Shown here: positions 1 to 8,480 of the stretch, one piece after another
How the letters are laid out: each line of letters opens with the position of its first letter
How positions within the stretch are numbered: the first letter of the stretch is position 1
DNA from: Pseudomonas vancouverensis
Lineage (GTDB): Bacteria > Pseudomonadota > Gammaproteobacteria > Pseudomonadales > Pseudomonadaceae
Assembly: GCF_004348895.1 (NCBI RefSeq)
Contig: NZ_RRZK01000007.1
Location: 620,001 to 684,000 of the forward strand
Direction: 5' to 3'
Length of the DNA stretch: 64,000 bases
The notes under the pieces: model-generated
The model's input: the letters and a program-made list of their open reading frames with translations, nothing else
The model's database searches: none
What the model was told of the DNA's origin: nothing
Made by a program: the position numbers and the translations under genes

Positions 1-1
1 A

Positions 2-403
2 ATCGATGCCATCCGCACCCTGGGGCTCGACCCTGTGGAGCTGCTGGTGGTGCCCCGTGTGCTGGCGTTGCTGATCGCCCTGCCGATGCTGACATTCCTG
101 GCCATGCTGTCGGGGATTATCGGTGGAGCCGTGGTCTGTGCGGTGGCGCTGGATATTTCACCGGCGATGTTCCTCTCGCTGCTGCAAACGGACATCGGCG
201 TGCAGCATTTTCTGGTGGGGATCGTCAAAGCGCCGATCTTCGCCTTCCTGATCGCGGCGATCGGCTGCCTTGAAGGCTTCAAGGTCAGCGGCAGCGCCGA
301 ATCCGTTGGCGCTCACACCACCTCGAGCGTGGTGCAGTCAATCTTCGTCGTGATCGTGTTCGATGCGATTGCAGCGATGTTTTTCATGGAGATGGGCTGG
401 TGA
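2..403 (+). CDS. MlaE-family ABC transporter permease (C-terminal part)
   Basis: The gene starts before the window; only its last 133 codons are present, with the frame open from base 2. The visible part has the hallmark MlaE stretch IRTLGLDPVELLVVPRVLA followed by several hydrophobic segments, ending FFMEMGW. MlaE-type permeases sit in the inner membrane and move phospholipids or related lipids together with an ATPase and an MCE-domain protein. The stop overlaps the start of the ATPase gene (GTGA), so the two are translationally coupled. Family assignment is firm; which lipid is moved cannot be told. Confidence 0.93.
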   Translation: MDAIRTLGLDPVELLVVPRVLALLIALPMLTFLAMLSGIIGGAVVCAVALDISPAMFLSLLQTDIGVQHFLVGIVKAPIFAFLIAAIGCLEGFKVSGSAESVGAHTTSSVVQSIFVVIVFDAIAAMFFMEMGW

Positions 404-1203
404 GTCGTCTACCCCGAGCGCCTGCCGAGGCGGTGATCGAAGTGCGTGGCCTGTGCAACCGCTTTGGCCGTCAGAGCGTGCACGAGAACCTCGATCTGGA
501 TTTGTACAAAGGCGAAATCCTTGCCGTGGTCGGCGGCTCCGGCAGCGGTAAATCCGTGCTGTTGCGCAGCATCGTCGGCTTGCGCCAGCCCAGCGAAGGC
601 ATGGTCAAGGTCTTCGGCAAGAACCTGCCGAGCTTGCCTGAGCACGAGCGTTCCATGATTGAGCGACGCTTTGGCGTGCTGTTTCAGAAGGGCGCGCTGT
701 TTTCTTCGCTGACGGTGACCGAGAACGTGGCCTTGCCCCTGATCGAACACGCCGGCTTGAGCCGTGATGATGCCGAGCACCTGGCGGCTGTGAAGATGGC
801 ATTGGCCGGGTTGCCGCTGTCGGCGGCGGACAAATACCCCGCGTCGCTGTCCGGCGGCATGATCAAGCGTGCCGCATTGGCCCGGGCCCTGGCGCTTGAT
901 CCGGACATCCTGTTTCTCGATGAGCCTACCGCCGGCCTCGATCCGATCGGTGCGGCGCAGTTCGATCAGTTGATCCTGACCCTGCGTGATGCCCTGGGCC
1001 TGAGCGTTTTTCTGGTCACCCACGACCTCGACACGCTGTACACCATCACTGACCGGGTGGCGGTGCTGGCGCAGAAAAAAGTGTTGGTGGCGGACGCCAT
1101 CGACAAGGTCTCGGAAACCAATGACCCGTGGATTCACGAGTATTTCCATGGCCCACGCGGCCGCGCGGCATTGACGGCCGCTCAACAGTTAAACGAGGTC
1201 TGA
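400..1203 (+). CDS. MlaF-family ABC transporter ATP-binding protein
   Basis: A 267-residue ATPase that would power the adjacent MlaE-type permease. Walker A is GGSGSGKS at residues 45-52, the signature is LSGGMIKR near residue 150, and Walker B with the catalytic Glu is ILFLDEPTAGLDP. The GTG start at 400 overlaps the permease stop by four bases. The MCE gene follows one base after the stop. This is the second gene of a four-gene MCE transporter operon. A paralogue of the canonical Mla (Ttg2) system is likely, because the operon ends in a PqiC-like lipoprotein rather than MlaC/MlaB. Confidence 0.94.
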   Translation: MSRLPRAPAEAVIEVRGLCNRFGRQSVHENLDLDLYKGEILAVVGGSGSGKSVLLRSIVGLRQPSEGMVKVFGKNLPSLPEHERSMIERRFGVLFQKGALFSSLTVTENVALPLIEHAGLSRDDAEHLAAVKMALAGLPLSAADKYPASLSGGMIKRAALARALALDPDILFLDEPTAGLDPIGAAQFDQLILTLRDALGLSVFLVTHDLDTLYTITDRVAVLAQKKVLVADAIDKVSETNDPWIHEYFHGPRGRAALTAAQQLNEV

Positions 1204-1204
1204 C

Positions 1205-2143
1205 ATGGAAACCCGAGCCCATCATGTATTGATCGGCCTGTTCACCGTGATCGTGGTGACGGCCGCGCTGTTGTTCGGACTGTGGCTGGCCAAGTCGAGC
1301 GTCGACACCGAGTTCAAGGACTACGAAGTGGTGTTCAACGAGGCAGTCAGCGGTCTGTCCAAGGGCAGCTCCGTGCAGTACAGCGGGATCAAGGTCGGCG
1401 ACGTGATTTCGTTGCGCCTGGACCCGAAGGACCCGCGCCGGGTGCTGGCGCGGATTCGCCTGGCCGGTGATACCCCGGTCAAGGAAGACACCAATGCCAA
1501 GCTGGCCCTGACCGGAGTGACCGGCACCTCGATCATCCAGCTCAGCGGTGGCACGCCCCAGAGTCCGAAGCTGCGCGGCAAGGACGGTAACCTGCCGACC
1601 ATCGTCGCCTCGCCTTCACCCATCGCGCGTCTGCTCAATGACAGCAACGACCTGATGTCTGGTGTGAACACGCTGATGCAGAACGCCAATCTGTTGTTCT
1701 CCACCGAAAACATCGAGCGCATCAGCAACACGTTGGAGCACCTGGAGCAAGCCACCGGAGCGGTGGCCGATCAGAAAGACGATATCCGTCAGGCCATGAA
1801 GCAACTGGCGTCGGTGGGCAAACAAGCCAACAACATGCTGGAACAGACCAGCGCGTTGATGCGCACCGCCAACGGCTTGCTCAACGATAACGGCAAGCAG
1901 ATGTTCGGCAGCGCCGAGCAGGCCATGAAATCCCTGGAAGAAAGCAGTGCCACCCTCAACAAGCTGCTGGCCAGAAACGAGGATTCGATCAACAGCGGCA
2001 TGCAGGGGCTCAGTGGCCTGGGCCCGGCCGTGCGCGAAATGCGCGAGACCTTGACCTCGTTGCGCGCCATTACCAAACGCCTGGAGGCCAACCCCAGCGG
2101 TTACCTGCTGGGCAGTGACAAGACCAAGGAATTCACGCCATGA
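1205..2143 (+). CDS. MCE (MlaD-family) lipid-binding protein
   Basis: A 312-residue protein with one N-terminal membrane anchor (about residues 8-28) followed by the MCE domain (about 38-117, with YSGIKVGDVISLRLDP and LTGVTGTSIIQLSGG). After that comes a long helical, probably coiled-coil tail to the C-terminus. Proteins of this type form a ring or tube in the periplasm through which lipids pass between the membranes. It follows the ATPase gene by one base and overlaps the lipoprotein gene by four bases (ATGA). Confidence 0.93.
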   Translation: METRAHHVLIGLFTVIVVTAALLFGLWLAKSSVDTEFKDYEVVFNEAVSGLSKGSSVQYSGIKVGDVISLRLDPKDPRRVLARIRLAGDTPVKEDTNAKLALTGVTGTSIIQLSGGTPQSPKLRGKDGNLPTIVASPSPIARLLNDSNDLMSGVNTLMQNANLLFSTENIERISNTLEHLEQATGAVADQKDDIRQAMKQLASVGKQANNMLEQTSALMRTANGLLNDNGKQMFGSAEQAMKSLEESSATLNKLLARNEDSINSGMQGLSGLGPAVREMRETLTSLRAITKRLEANPSGYLLGSDKTKEFTP

Positions 2144-2766
2144 CGCTGACCCGTATTGCCTTGCTCGCCGGCTTCATGCTGATCAGTTCCTGCTCGATCC
2201 TGCCCAAGCAAGAACCGTTCGACGTTTATCGCCTGCCCTCCGCTGCAACCAGCGCACCCGCCAGCCGTGGCGCGCCGCAACACTGGTCGCTGCGCCTGAC
2301 CAAGCTGCAATCGAGCGAGGCGTTGAACAGCCCGAACATCGCGGTGATTCCCCAGGGCGATGTGATCAGCCACTACAAGGGCTCGCGTTGGAGCGACCCG
2401 GCGCCGGTGCTGGTGCGCAATCGTCTGCTGGAGGGATTTCAGCATGACGGCAGGGTCTCGCTGGTGAGCACTGACGACAGCATTTTCCAGACCGATCTGG
2501 AATTGGGTGGCAGCCTGCAAGCTTTCCAGACCGAATACCAGGGCGCGAATGCCAGTGTGGTGGTGCGCCTGGATGCCTTGTTGGTGCGCAGCTATGACCA
2601 GCGCCTGCTGGCCAGCCGCCGCTTCGAAGTGCGCCAGCCGGTCAGCGCTGTGCAGGTCCCGGCGGTGGTGTCTGCGTTCGGTCAGGCCAATGATCAGTTG
2701 ACCGCACAGGTTGTAAGCTGGGCGGTGGAGCAAGGGCAGAAGCTGGCGCCGCCACCCAGACCTTGA
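2140..2766 (+). CDS. ABC-type transport auxiliary lipoprotein, PqiC-like
   Basis: A 208-residue lipoprotein with a signal peptide and lipobox LISSC, lipidated Cys at about residue 18. It matches the ABC_trans_aux/PqiC type: a small outer-membrane lipoprotein paired with MCE proteins. It overlaps the upstream MCE gene by four bases and is the last gene of the operon; a REP-like inverted repeat follows. Its exact partner contacts are inferred from family knowledge. Confidence 0.88.
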   Translation: MTLTRIALLAGFMLISSCSILPKQEPFDVYRLPSAATSAPASRGAPQHWSLRLTKLQSSEALNSPNIAVIPQGDVISHYKGSRWSDPAPVLVRNRLLEGFQHDGRVSLVSTDDSIFQTDLELGGSLQAFQTEYQGANASVVVRLDALLVRSYDQRLLASRRFEVRQPVSAVQVPAVVSAFGQANDQLTAQVVSWAVEQGQKLAPPPRP

Positions 2767-2781
2767 GGATGCATGCCGTCC

Positions 2782-2878
2782 CCTGTGGGAGCGATCTTGC
2801 TCGCGATGAGGGAGTGTCAGTCGACATCGATGCTTCCTGATGCACCGCCCTAGCAAGCAATCCCGCTCCCACAAGGGG
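2782..2878. repeat. REP-like inverted repeat pair
   Basis: CCTGTGGGAGCGATCTTGCT at the left end and an imperfect reverse copy (AGCAAGCAATCCCGCTCCCA) at the right end enclose about 55 bases. It lies between the MCE operon and the convergent HAD gene. The core matches the REP family seen elsewhere in this window. Confidence 0.75.
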
Positions 2879-2893
2879 TTAGGGGTGGCTCAA

Positions 2894-3544
2894 CTATCGT
2901 TGCAAAAACGCCCGATGCAGCGCGTCCAGCGTTTCAAAATGAAAAGCCGGCGCTTCGGCGCTCAACTCTTCGTGGCTGCCAAAGCCATAGCCCACCGCCG
3001 CGGCGTCCAGGCCATTGCTGCGCGCGCCGATCAGGTCGTGCTTGCGGTCGCCGATCATCAGCGTATCGGTCGGGTCCAGGCCCTCTTCGGCCATCAAGTG
3101 AGCGATCAGCTCGACCTTGTTGGTGCGGGTACCGTCCAGTTCGCTGCCGTAGATCACTTTGAAGTGTTTGGCGAAATCGAAATGCCGGGCGATTTCGCGG
3201 GCGAACACCCAGGGTTTCGAGGTGGCAATGTACAGCTGCCGGCCTTGTCCGTTCAGGGTTTCCAGCAGCGGCGTGACACCGTCGAATACGCGGTTTTCGT
3301 ACAGCCCGGTGACTTTGAAGCGCTCGCGATAAAAGTTCACCGCTTCCCAGGCCTTGGCTTCGTCGAAGGCATAGAACTGCATGAACGCCTGCAACAGCGG
3401 CGGGCCGATGAAGTGCTCGAGTTTGCTCAGGTCGGGCTCATCGATACCCAGTTTGCTCAGGGCGAACTGGATCGAGCGGGTGATGCCTTCGCGCGGGTCG
3501 GTCAGGGTGCCGTCGAGGTCGAATAAAACGGTTTGGTAATGCAT
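2894..3544 (-). CDS. HAD-superfamily hydrolase, phosphoglycolate phosphatase-like
   Basis: A 216-residue soluble enzyme. HAD motif I is DLDGTLTD at residues 9-16, motif II is the Ser in ATSKP, and motif III/IV is GDRKHDLIGARSNG. The helical cap between motifs I and II is typical of subfamily IA (Gph, PpaX, nucleotidases). The substrate cannot be fixed from sequence. It starts 27 bases after the stop of the gamma carbonic anhydrase gene and is probably co-transcribed with it. Confidence 0.88.
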   Translation of the reverse strand: MHYQTVLFDLDGTLTDPREGITRSIQFALSKLGIDEPDLSKLEHFIGPPLLQAFMQFYAFDEAKAWEAVNFYRERFKVTGLYENRVFDGVTPLLETLNGQGRQLYIATSKPWVFAREIARHFDFAKHFKVIYGSELDGTRTNKVELIAHLMAEEGLDPTDTLMIGDRKHDLIGARSNGLDAAAVGYGFGSHEELSAEAPAFHFETLDALHRAFLQR

Positions 3545-3572
3545 GAAAAATCCTGGGCAGTAGCGAGACGGT

Positions 3573-4118
3573 TCAGATCTGGTCGTAGCCTTCGGCCAGG
3601 TGCAGGTCCTTGAGCTTGACGTAGTTCGCCGCGCTGTAGGTGAAAAAGGCCTGTTCCTTGTCGGTCAGCGGGCGGATCTGTTTCACCGGGCTGCCGACGT
3701 ACAGGAAGCCACTTTGCAGACGCTTGCCCGGTGGCACCAGGCTACCGGCGCCGATGATCACGTCATCCTCGACCACCGCGCCATCCATGACGATGCTGCC
3801 CATGCCGATCAGCACCCGGCTGCCGACGGTGCAGCCGTGCAGCATGACCTTGTGGGCGATGGTCACGTCATCGCCGATCAGCAGTGGAAAACCATCGGGA
3901 TTGAACGGGCCTGCATGGGTGATGTGCAGCACGCAGCCATCCTGGACGCTGGTACGCGTACCGATGCGGATGCAGTGCATGTCGCCGCGGATCACCGTCA
4001 GAGGCCAGACCGAGCTGTCCTCGCCGATCTCGACGTCACCGATCACCACTGCCGAACGGTCGACAAAGGCGCCTTTGCCCAGCTGTGGCGTATGGTTCTG
4101 ATACTTGCGAAGGTTCAC
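3573..4118 (-). CDS. gamma-class carbonic anhydrase family protein (YrdA/PaaY-like)
   Basis: A 181-residue left-handed beta-helix protein built from hexapeptide repeats (VVIGDVEIGEDSSVWP, IRIGTRTSVQDGCVLH, LLIGDDVTIAHKVMLH). The three expected zinc-binding His occur in VLHITH and IAHKVMLHG. I chose the GTG at 4118 (VNLRKYQNHTPQLG), preceded by an AGAGAGA-like ribosome site. The frame stays open far upstream, but that part is only the complement of prlC. Carbonic anhydrase activity is not guaranteed in this family; some members are thioesterases. Confidence 0.88.
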   Translation of the reverse strand: MNLRKYQNHTPQLGKGAFVDRSAVVIGDVEIGEDSSVWPLTVIRGDMHCIRIGTRTSVQDGCVLHITHAGPFNPDGFPLLIGDDVTIAHKVMLHGCTVGSRVLIGMGSIVMDGAVVEDDVIIGAGSLVPPGKRLQSGFLYVGSPVKQIRPLTDKEQAFFTYSAANYVKLKDLHLAEGYDQI

Positions 4119-4205
4119 GATAGTGTTTCTCTCTGTCGCTGATAGCTGCGGTGAGCGTCGATTGTAATTAAGATGGTTGCATGTTTCTTCAGCCAAGGTG
4201 CCAAC

Positions 4206-6257
4206 GTGAGCGTGAACAACCCTCTTTTGCAGTCCTATGACCTGCCGCCGTTCTCCGCGATCCGTGCCGAACATGTGCAACCGGCCATCGAACAGATCCT
4301 GGCTGACAACCGCGCCGCCATTGTCGAAATCCTCAAAACCCAGGGCAAACAGCCTACCTGGGCTGGCCTCGTACTGGCGATGGACGAGCTGAACGATCGC
4401 CTGGGCGCAGCCTGGAGCCCGGTCAGTCACCTCAACGCCGTGTGCAACAGCGCCGAACTGCGCGAAGCTTATGAGTCGTGCCTGCCGGCCCTGAGCGCCT
4501 ATTCCACCGAAATGGGCCAGAACCGCGAGCTGTTCCAGGCCTTCGATGCCCTGGCCAACAGCCCGGAAGCCGCCGGTTTCGACGTGGCGCAGAAAACCAT
4601 CCTGGAACACTCCCTGCGTGATTTCCGTCTGTCGGGTATCGACCTGCCGGAAGCCGAGCAGAAGCGCTATGCCGAAGTGCAAAGTAAACTGTCGGAACTG
4701 GGCAGCCGTTTCTCCAACCAGTTGCTCGACGCCACCCAGGCGTGGACCAAGCACATCACCGATGAAGCCGTCCTCGCCGGCCTGACCGATTCGGCCAAGG
4801 CGCAAATGGCGGCCGCTGCCCAGGCCAAGAACCTCGACGGCTGGCTGATCACCCTGGAATTCCCGAGCTACTACGCGGTGATGACCTACGCCCAGGACCG
4901 TGCACTGCGTGAAGAAGTCTACGCGGCCTACTGCACCCGCGCGTCGGACCAGGGGCCGAATGCTGGCCAGAACGACAATGGCCCGGTCATGGAAGAGATC
5001 CTCGACCTGCGCCAGGAACTGGCCAAGCTGTTGGGCTTCGCCAGTTTCTCCGAGCTGAGCCTGGCAACCAAGATGGCCGAATCCAGCGATCAGGTGCTGA
5101 GCTTCCTGCGTGACCTGGCCAAGCGCAGCAAACCGTTCGCCGCCCAGGACCTGGAGCAACTCAAGGCCTACGCGGCCGAACAAGGCTGCGCAGACCTGCA
5201 AAGCTGGGACAGCGGTTTCTACGGGGAAAAACTCCGCGAACAACGCTACAGCGTGGCCCAGGAAGCCCTGCGTGCCTACTTCCCGATCGACAAGGTATTG
5301 AGCGGCCTGTTCGCCATTGTGCAGCGTCTGTACGGCATCGAAATCGCCGAACAGAAAGGTTTCGACACCTGGCACCCGGATGTCCGCCTGTTCGAAATCA
5401 AGGAAAACGGCCAGCACGTCGGCCGCTTCTTCTTCGACCTCTATGCCCGCGCCAACAAGCGTGGCGGCGCCTGGATGGACGGTGCTCGCGACCGTCGCCG
5501 CACCGCCGGTGGCGTTCTGCAAAGCCCGGTGGCGAACCTGGTGTGCAACTTCACCCCGGCCGACAGCGGCAAGCCTGCGCTGCTGACCCACGATGAAGTG
5601 ACCACCCTGTTCCACGAATTCGGCCATGGCCTGCATCACCTGCTGACCCGCGTCGAGCATGCCGGCGTGTCCGGCATCAATGGCGTGGCCTGGGATGCGG
5701 TCGAGCTGCCAAGCCAGTTCATGGAAAACTGGTGCTGGGAGCCGGAAGGCCTGGCGCTGATTTCCGGTCACTATGAAACTGGCGAGCCTCTGCCTCAGGA
5801 CCTGCTCGGGAAAATGCTCGCGGCGAAAAACTTCCAGTCCGGCCTGATGATGGTTCGCCAGCTGGAGTTCTCGCTGTTCGACTTCGAACTGCACGCCACC
5901 CACGGCGACGGCCGCAGCGTGCTGCAAGTGCTCGAAGGCGTGCGTGACGAAGTGTCGGTGATGCGTCCGCCAGCCTACAACCGCTTCCCCAACAGTTTTG
6001 CGCACATCTTCGCCGGCGGTTACGCCGCGGGTTACTACAGCTATAAGTGGGCTGAAGTGCTCTCGGCCGACGCCTTTTCGAAGTTTGAAGAGGAAGGTGT
6101 GCTCAACGCCGAGACCGGCCGAGCATTCCGTGAGGCGATCCTGGCGCGCGGCGGTTCCCAGGATCCGATGGTGCTGTTCGTCGACTTCCGTGGCCGTGAG
6201 CCGTCGATTGACGCACTCTTGCGCCACAGCGGCCTGAGTGAGGACGCGGCAGCATGA
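4206..6257 (+). CDS. prlC: oligopeptidase A (M3 family zinc metallopeptidase)
   Basis: A 683-residue cytoplasmic peptidase that degrades short peptides, including cleaved signal peptides. The zinc-binding HEXXH motif is visible as FHEFGHGLHHLL, followed by the downstream Glu region ELPSQFMENW. I preferred the GTG at 4206 (VSVNNPLLQSYDLPPF) to the ATG at 4173 because family members begin there and AAGGTG lies just upstream. It is transcribed divergently from the carbonic anhydrase gene and overlaps yheV by four bases. Confidence 0.95.
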   Translation: MSVNNPLLQSYDLPPFSAIRAEHVQPAIEQILADNRAAIVEILKTQGKQPTWAGLVLAMDELNDRLGAAWSPVSHLNAVCNSAELREAYESCLPALSAYSTEMGQNRELFQAFDALANSPEAAGFDVAQKTILEHSLRDFRLSGIDLPEAEQKRYAEVQSKLSELGSRFSNQLLDATQAWTKHITDEAVLAGLTDSAKAQMAAAAQAKNLDGWLITLEFPSYYAVMTYAQDRALREEVYAAYCTRASDQGPNAGQNDNGPVMEEILDLRQELAKLLGFASFSELSLATKMAESSDQVLSFLRDLAKRSKPFAAQDLEQLKAYAAEQGCADLQSWDSGFYGEKLREQRYSVAQEALRAYFPIDKVLSGLFAIVQRLYGIEIAEQKGFDTWHPDVRLFEIKENGQHVGRFFFDLYARANKRGGAWMDGARDRRRTAGGVLQSPVANLVCNFTPADSGKPALLTHDEVTTLFHEFGHGLHHLLTRVEHAGVSGINGVAWDAVELPSQFMENWCWEPEGLALISGHYETGEPLPQDLLGKMLAAKNFQSGLMMVRQLEFSLFDFELHATHGDGRSVLQVLEGVRDEVSVMRPPAYNRFPNSFAHIFAGGYAAGYYSYKWAEVLSADAFSKFEEEGVLNAETGRAFREAILARGGSQDPMVLFVDFRGREPSIDALLRHSGLSEDAAA

Positions 6258-6532
6258 GTGAGGGGCCTGTGATTACGAAAAAACGCTTTATTGCCGGGGC
6301 GGTCTGCCCGGCATGCAGCGAGCCGGACAAGTTGATGATGTGGAACGAAGACCAGGTCCCGCACCGTGAGTGCGTGGCCTGTGGTTACTCCGACACGCTC
6401 AATGAACAAGGCTTGTCGGTGCCCAAGGAGCTGGGCACGCGGGTCAATACCACCGCGCCCAAAGTGGCCGACACCAAGGTTCAGGCGGTTCAGTTCTTCC
6501 CGAACCCCAAACTGAAGAAAAAGCCGGACTGA
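6254..6532 (+). CDS. yheV: YheV-family putative zinc ribbon protein
   Basis: A 92-residue basic protein with two CxxC pairs (CPAC near residue 17 and CVAC near residue 38), typical of a zinc ribbon. Its start overlaps the prlC stop (ATGA). The pairing with prlC is widely conserved in gammaproteobacteria. The function is unknown. A strong hairpin terminator follows 16 bases downstream. Confidence 0.9.
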   Translation: MSEGPVITKKRFIAGAVCPACSEPDKLMMWNEDQVPHRECVACGYSDTLNEQGLSVPKELGTRVNTTAPKVADTKVQAVQFFPNPKLKKKPD

Positions 6533-6547
6533 TTATGTTGCGGTAAC

Positions 6548-6579
6548 AAAAAAGCCCCCATTGCATGGGGGCTTTTTTT
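6548..6579 (+). terminator. Rho-independent terminator, prlC-yheV
   Basis: The stem AAAAAAGCCCCCA/TGGGGGCTTTTTTT has a four-base loop and a T-run. The A-run on the other side lets it serve the convergent phosphatase gene too. Confidence 0.93.
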
Positions 6580-7222
6580 ATTCGATATGCGCCGACTTGA
6601 ACCAGCTCTTCATCGAGCAGGCAGCGAACGGGCTGGTGCTGCAATCACCGTTTGCCAGGGCCGTGCGCAGCTTGTCCACATCGGCTTTCATCATGTAGCG
6701 AATGCCGTCCTTGAAGTGGGTGCTATCACCGAAACCACCTTGGGTCATTTCATTCAGTGCATCTTCCTTGCTCCAGCCCTGTACGACAACCCGGTACATG
6801 GCTGCCATCAAGCCCGTGCGATCGGAACCGTGCTTGCAGTGCATCAGGACCGGGCCTTTGGCTTCGGCGGTCTGAATGGCACGCAAGGCCTTCAAGACGT
6901 CGGCGTCGTCCACGTGGTTGGTGCGATAAGGCAGCTGCACCTGATCAATGCCCGGTGTCGCCAGCCAGTTGGCGTCTGATTCCGGCAGAAAGGTGATCAC
7001 TGTTCCGACTTTCAGTTTCTCCAGCAGCGGCACGGCACTTTTGTCGGGCAAGGCACTGCGATAGAGCGTCGGGGACATCTGGAACAGATTGTATTTCGGC
7101 TCGACGGATTGAGCCCACTCTGGAGAGCGCGTCAGCGTGCTGTCGTCGGCGAAGGCTGGCGTCAGGCTGAAAAGTGCGACGAGCGAAAGAAACATCGCCG
7201 GGATAAGGCGTGGAAGTGGCAT
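6578..7222 (-). CDS. periplasmic dual-specificity/tyrosine phosphatase family protein
   Basis: A 214-residue protein with a cleavable signal peptide (LVALFSLTPAFADD). The phosphatase loop MHCKHGSDRTG fits CX5R(T/S) with catalytic Cys and Arg, and the upstream general-acid region lies near TNHVDDADV. Members act on phosphotyrosine or other phosphates; the substrate here is unknown and export to the periplasm is predicted. It shares the bidirectional terminator with yheV. Confidence 0.85.
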   Translation of the reverse strand: MPLPRLIPAMFLSLVALFSLTPAFADDSTLTRSPEWAQSVEPKYNLFQMSPTLYRSALPDKSAVPLLEKLKVGTVITFLPESDANWLATPGIDQVQLPYRTNHVDDADVLKALRAIQTAEAKGPVLMHCKHGSDRTGLMAAMYRVVVQGWSKEDALNEMTQGGFGDSTHFKDGIRYMMKADVDKLRTALANGDCSTSPFAACSMKSWFKSAHIE

Positions 7223-7372
7223 GTGCGGGTGACCGTTCGAAAAAGGGACGGGAAGACGCTGGCAAGCATGCGTGCTGTTCGGTCAAAGGCCTGTGAGCTG
7301 ATTGTCAAAGAATCGTGAAGCTGTGGGTCTGATGCGGTTTCTACAGGGCTAATAGTGAGTGCTGGAACAATA

Positions 7373-7419
7373 CAACTCCAGTTGAATGCGACTCAACTGG
7401 AGTTGGTTATCTTTTTTTT
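7373..7419 (+). terminator. strong hairpin followed by T-run
   Basis: CAACTCCAGTTGA (7373-7385) pairs perfectly with TCAACTGGAGTTG (7393-7405), and T8 lies at 7412-7419. The T-run is on the plus strand although both flanking genes are on the minus strand. It may end antisense transcription, or serve the 7429-7734 gene in reverse without a U-tract. Confidence 0.75.
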
Positions 7420-7428
7420 CATCTTTGA

Positions 7429-7734
7429 TTATGGGTTGGCAATGCTGGCATAGGCCTTCGCCAAGGCCAGAAGTTTCGCCTTGTCGTCGGCATCGATATC
7501 GCCATCACCATCAATATCTTTGTTGATATTCCTGATGTTGAAAGATTGCCCGCCATCGTAAGAGGATGCAATGAGCGTGGTGGAGTCCAGTAATGCGGTG
7601 GTTTCCTGCGCACTCTCAGGATCCCAGCCTTCTTCTTTCAAGGAAAACTGCATTGAAACCATAATTTCTTTCGGGTTGACGATGGTAGGTCCAAGCTTCT
7701 GCAAAAATATACCGCGTCGATTGAAAAACGACAT
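7429..7734 (-). CDS. unknown 101-residue protein with EF-hand/dockerin-like calcium loop
   Basis: I do not recognise the family. Near its C-terminus the protein carries DIDGDGDIDADD (about residues 73-84), a textbook calcium loop with acidic residues at loop positions 1, 3, 5, 9 and 12, Gly at 6 and Ile at 8. The following KAKLLALAKAY helix resembles one half of a type I dockerin. No signal peptide or membrane segment is seen. A ribosome site (AAGAGA) precedes the ATG. It is a clear paralogue of the next upstream gene: shared VSMQ, W-D-E, the D-G-E/Q-F-x-I stretch and a common ending L-ALAK-Y-S. Base composition is more AT-rich than neighbouring core genes, suggesting acquisition. Confidence 0.75.
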   Translation of the reverse strand: MSFFNRRGIFLQKLGPTIVNPKEIMVSMQFSLKEEGWDPESAQETTALLDSTTLIASSYDGGQSFNIRNINKDIDGDGDIDADDKAKLLALAKAYASIANP

Positions 7735-7918
7735 AATAAGATTCTCTTATTTGATAAATGGTTTAGGCGTTGCGAGACTGACAATAACGACAATTTGCAT
7801 CTATCAACCTGGGCTCCAGCCGGTCCTTGCCGACCGATAGAGCAGGAATACAAAACCTCCCCGGTTGAGCTTCGAAGTGCTAATGCGATAGCGCAACCCC
7901 GCGAGGTTCAAGGAGAGA

Positions 7919-7958
7919 TCCGCCAAACCTCGAGTGAGTTTCATACAGGTTTGGCGGA
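7919..7958 (-). terminator. 12-bp perfect hairpin just after the upstream paralogue
   Basis: TCCGCCAAACCT (7919-7930) and AGGTTTGGCGGA (7947-7958) form perfect arms around a 16-base loop. It starts five bases after the stop of the 7963-8268 gene. No U-run follows, so it may be a weak or Rho-dependent terminator, an mRNA-stabilising hairpin, or a boundary element of the insert. Confidence 0.5.
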
Positions 7959-7962
7959 AACA

Positions 7963-8268
7963 TCAGACGTTCATGACACTGATATAAGTTTTGGCCAGCG
8001 CTATCAATTTTGTCTGTACATTGCGATCAACATAATTGTCGACGTCACGGCGAATAGCACTAATGTGGAAGGTCTCTCCATTGTCAAGGGATGCGGCTTC
8101 TACATAAATAAGATCGTCTACCAATTTATGAGTCTTTATTCCATTTTCCGCATCCCAAGCCGTATCTTTACGGATAAGTTGCATCGAAACTCGTACTTCA
8201 TTGGGGGACCAGGAAATATTCCATGGTTCCCGACTCAACAATACACCATGCTTGTAAATATCAAACAT
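7963..8268 (-). CDS. unknown 101-residue protein, paralogue with degenerate calcium loop
   Basis: The same length as the 7429-7734 product and alignable end to end, sharing VSMQL, AWDAEN, DNGETFHIS and LIALAKTYISVMNV. The loop here reads DVDNYVDRN, so the Gly and most calcium ligands are gone. It should not bind calcium in the same way. AAGGAA is placed well upstream of the ATG at 8268. The function is unknown. Tandem duplication followed by divergence is the simplest reading. Confidence 0.72.
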   Translation of the reverse strand: MFDIYKHGVLLSREPWNISWSPNEVRVSMQLIRKDTAWDAENGIKTHKLVDDLIYVEAASLDNGETFHISAIRRDVDNYVDRNVQTKLIALAKTYISVMNV

Positions 8269-8292
8269 TTATTAATTCCTTTTAATGATTTA

Positions 8293-8311
8293 TGCACGAA
8301 CAGTGCGTGCA
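8293..8311. promoter_or_regulatory. inverted repeat upstream of the paralogue pair, possible operator
   Basis: TGCACG-N7-CGTGCA, a perfect 6-bp repeat, lies 25-43 bases upstream of the ATG at 8268 in an AT-rich promoter-like stretch. Confidence 0.35.
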
Positions 8312-8464
8312 CAAAGATAATGCTGGAGATTTTTATCTAGAGTCCATGACTTATATATGTCTCGACTTTGCAAAGTTATGAGCAATCAAAAACCAACCAC
8401 ACGGACTCCTGGTGTTGAGGGCAAAGTGCCGAATGGCACTGGCGGTTTCGCGCAACCTTTCGTA

Positions 8465-8480
8465 CTGTATGCCCATACAG
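8465..8480. promoter_or_regulatory. LexA (SOS) box
   Basis: CTGTATGCCCATACAG is a perfect CTG-N10-CAG palindrome of the form bound by gammaproteobacterial LexA. It lies 17 bases upstream of the ATG at 8498, inside the likely promoter. Its position also argues against the longer reading frame beginning at 8357. Confidence 0.85.

Noticed and set aside
3573..6227. An 884-codon open frame on the minus strand
   Set aside because: Only the last 181 codons, from the GTG at 4118, look like a protein family (gamma carbonic anhydrase). The rest is exactly opposite prlC and reflects GC-rich third positions.
7795..8340. A 181-codon plus-strand frame across the calcium-loop paralogue region
   Set aside because: The minus-strand genes have ribosome sites and mutual homology. 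This frame has none and spans a hairpin and a promoter-like stretch.
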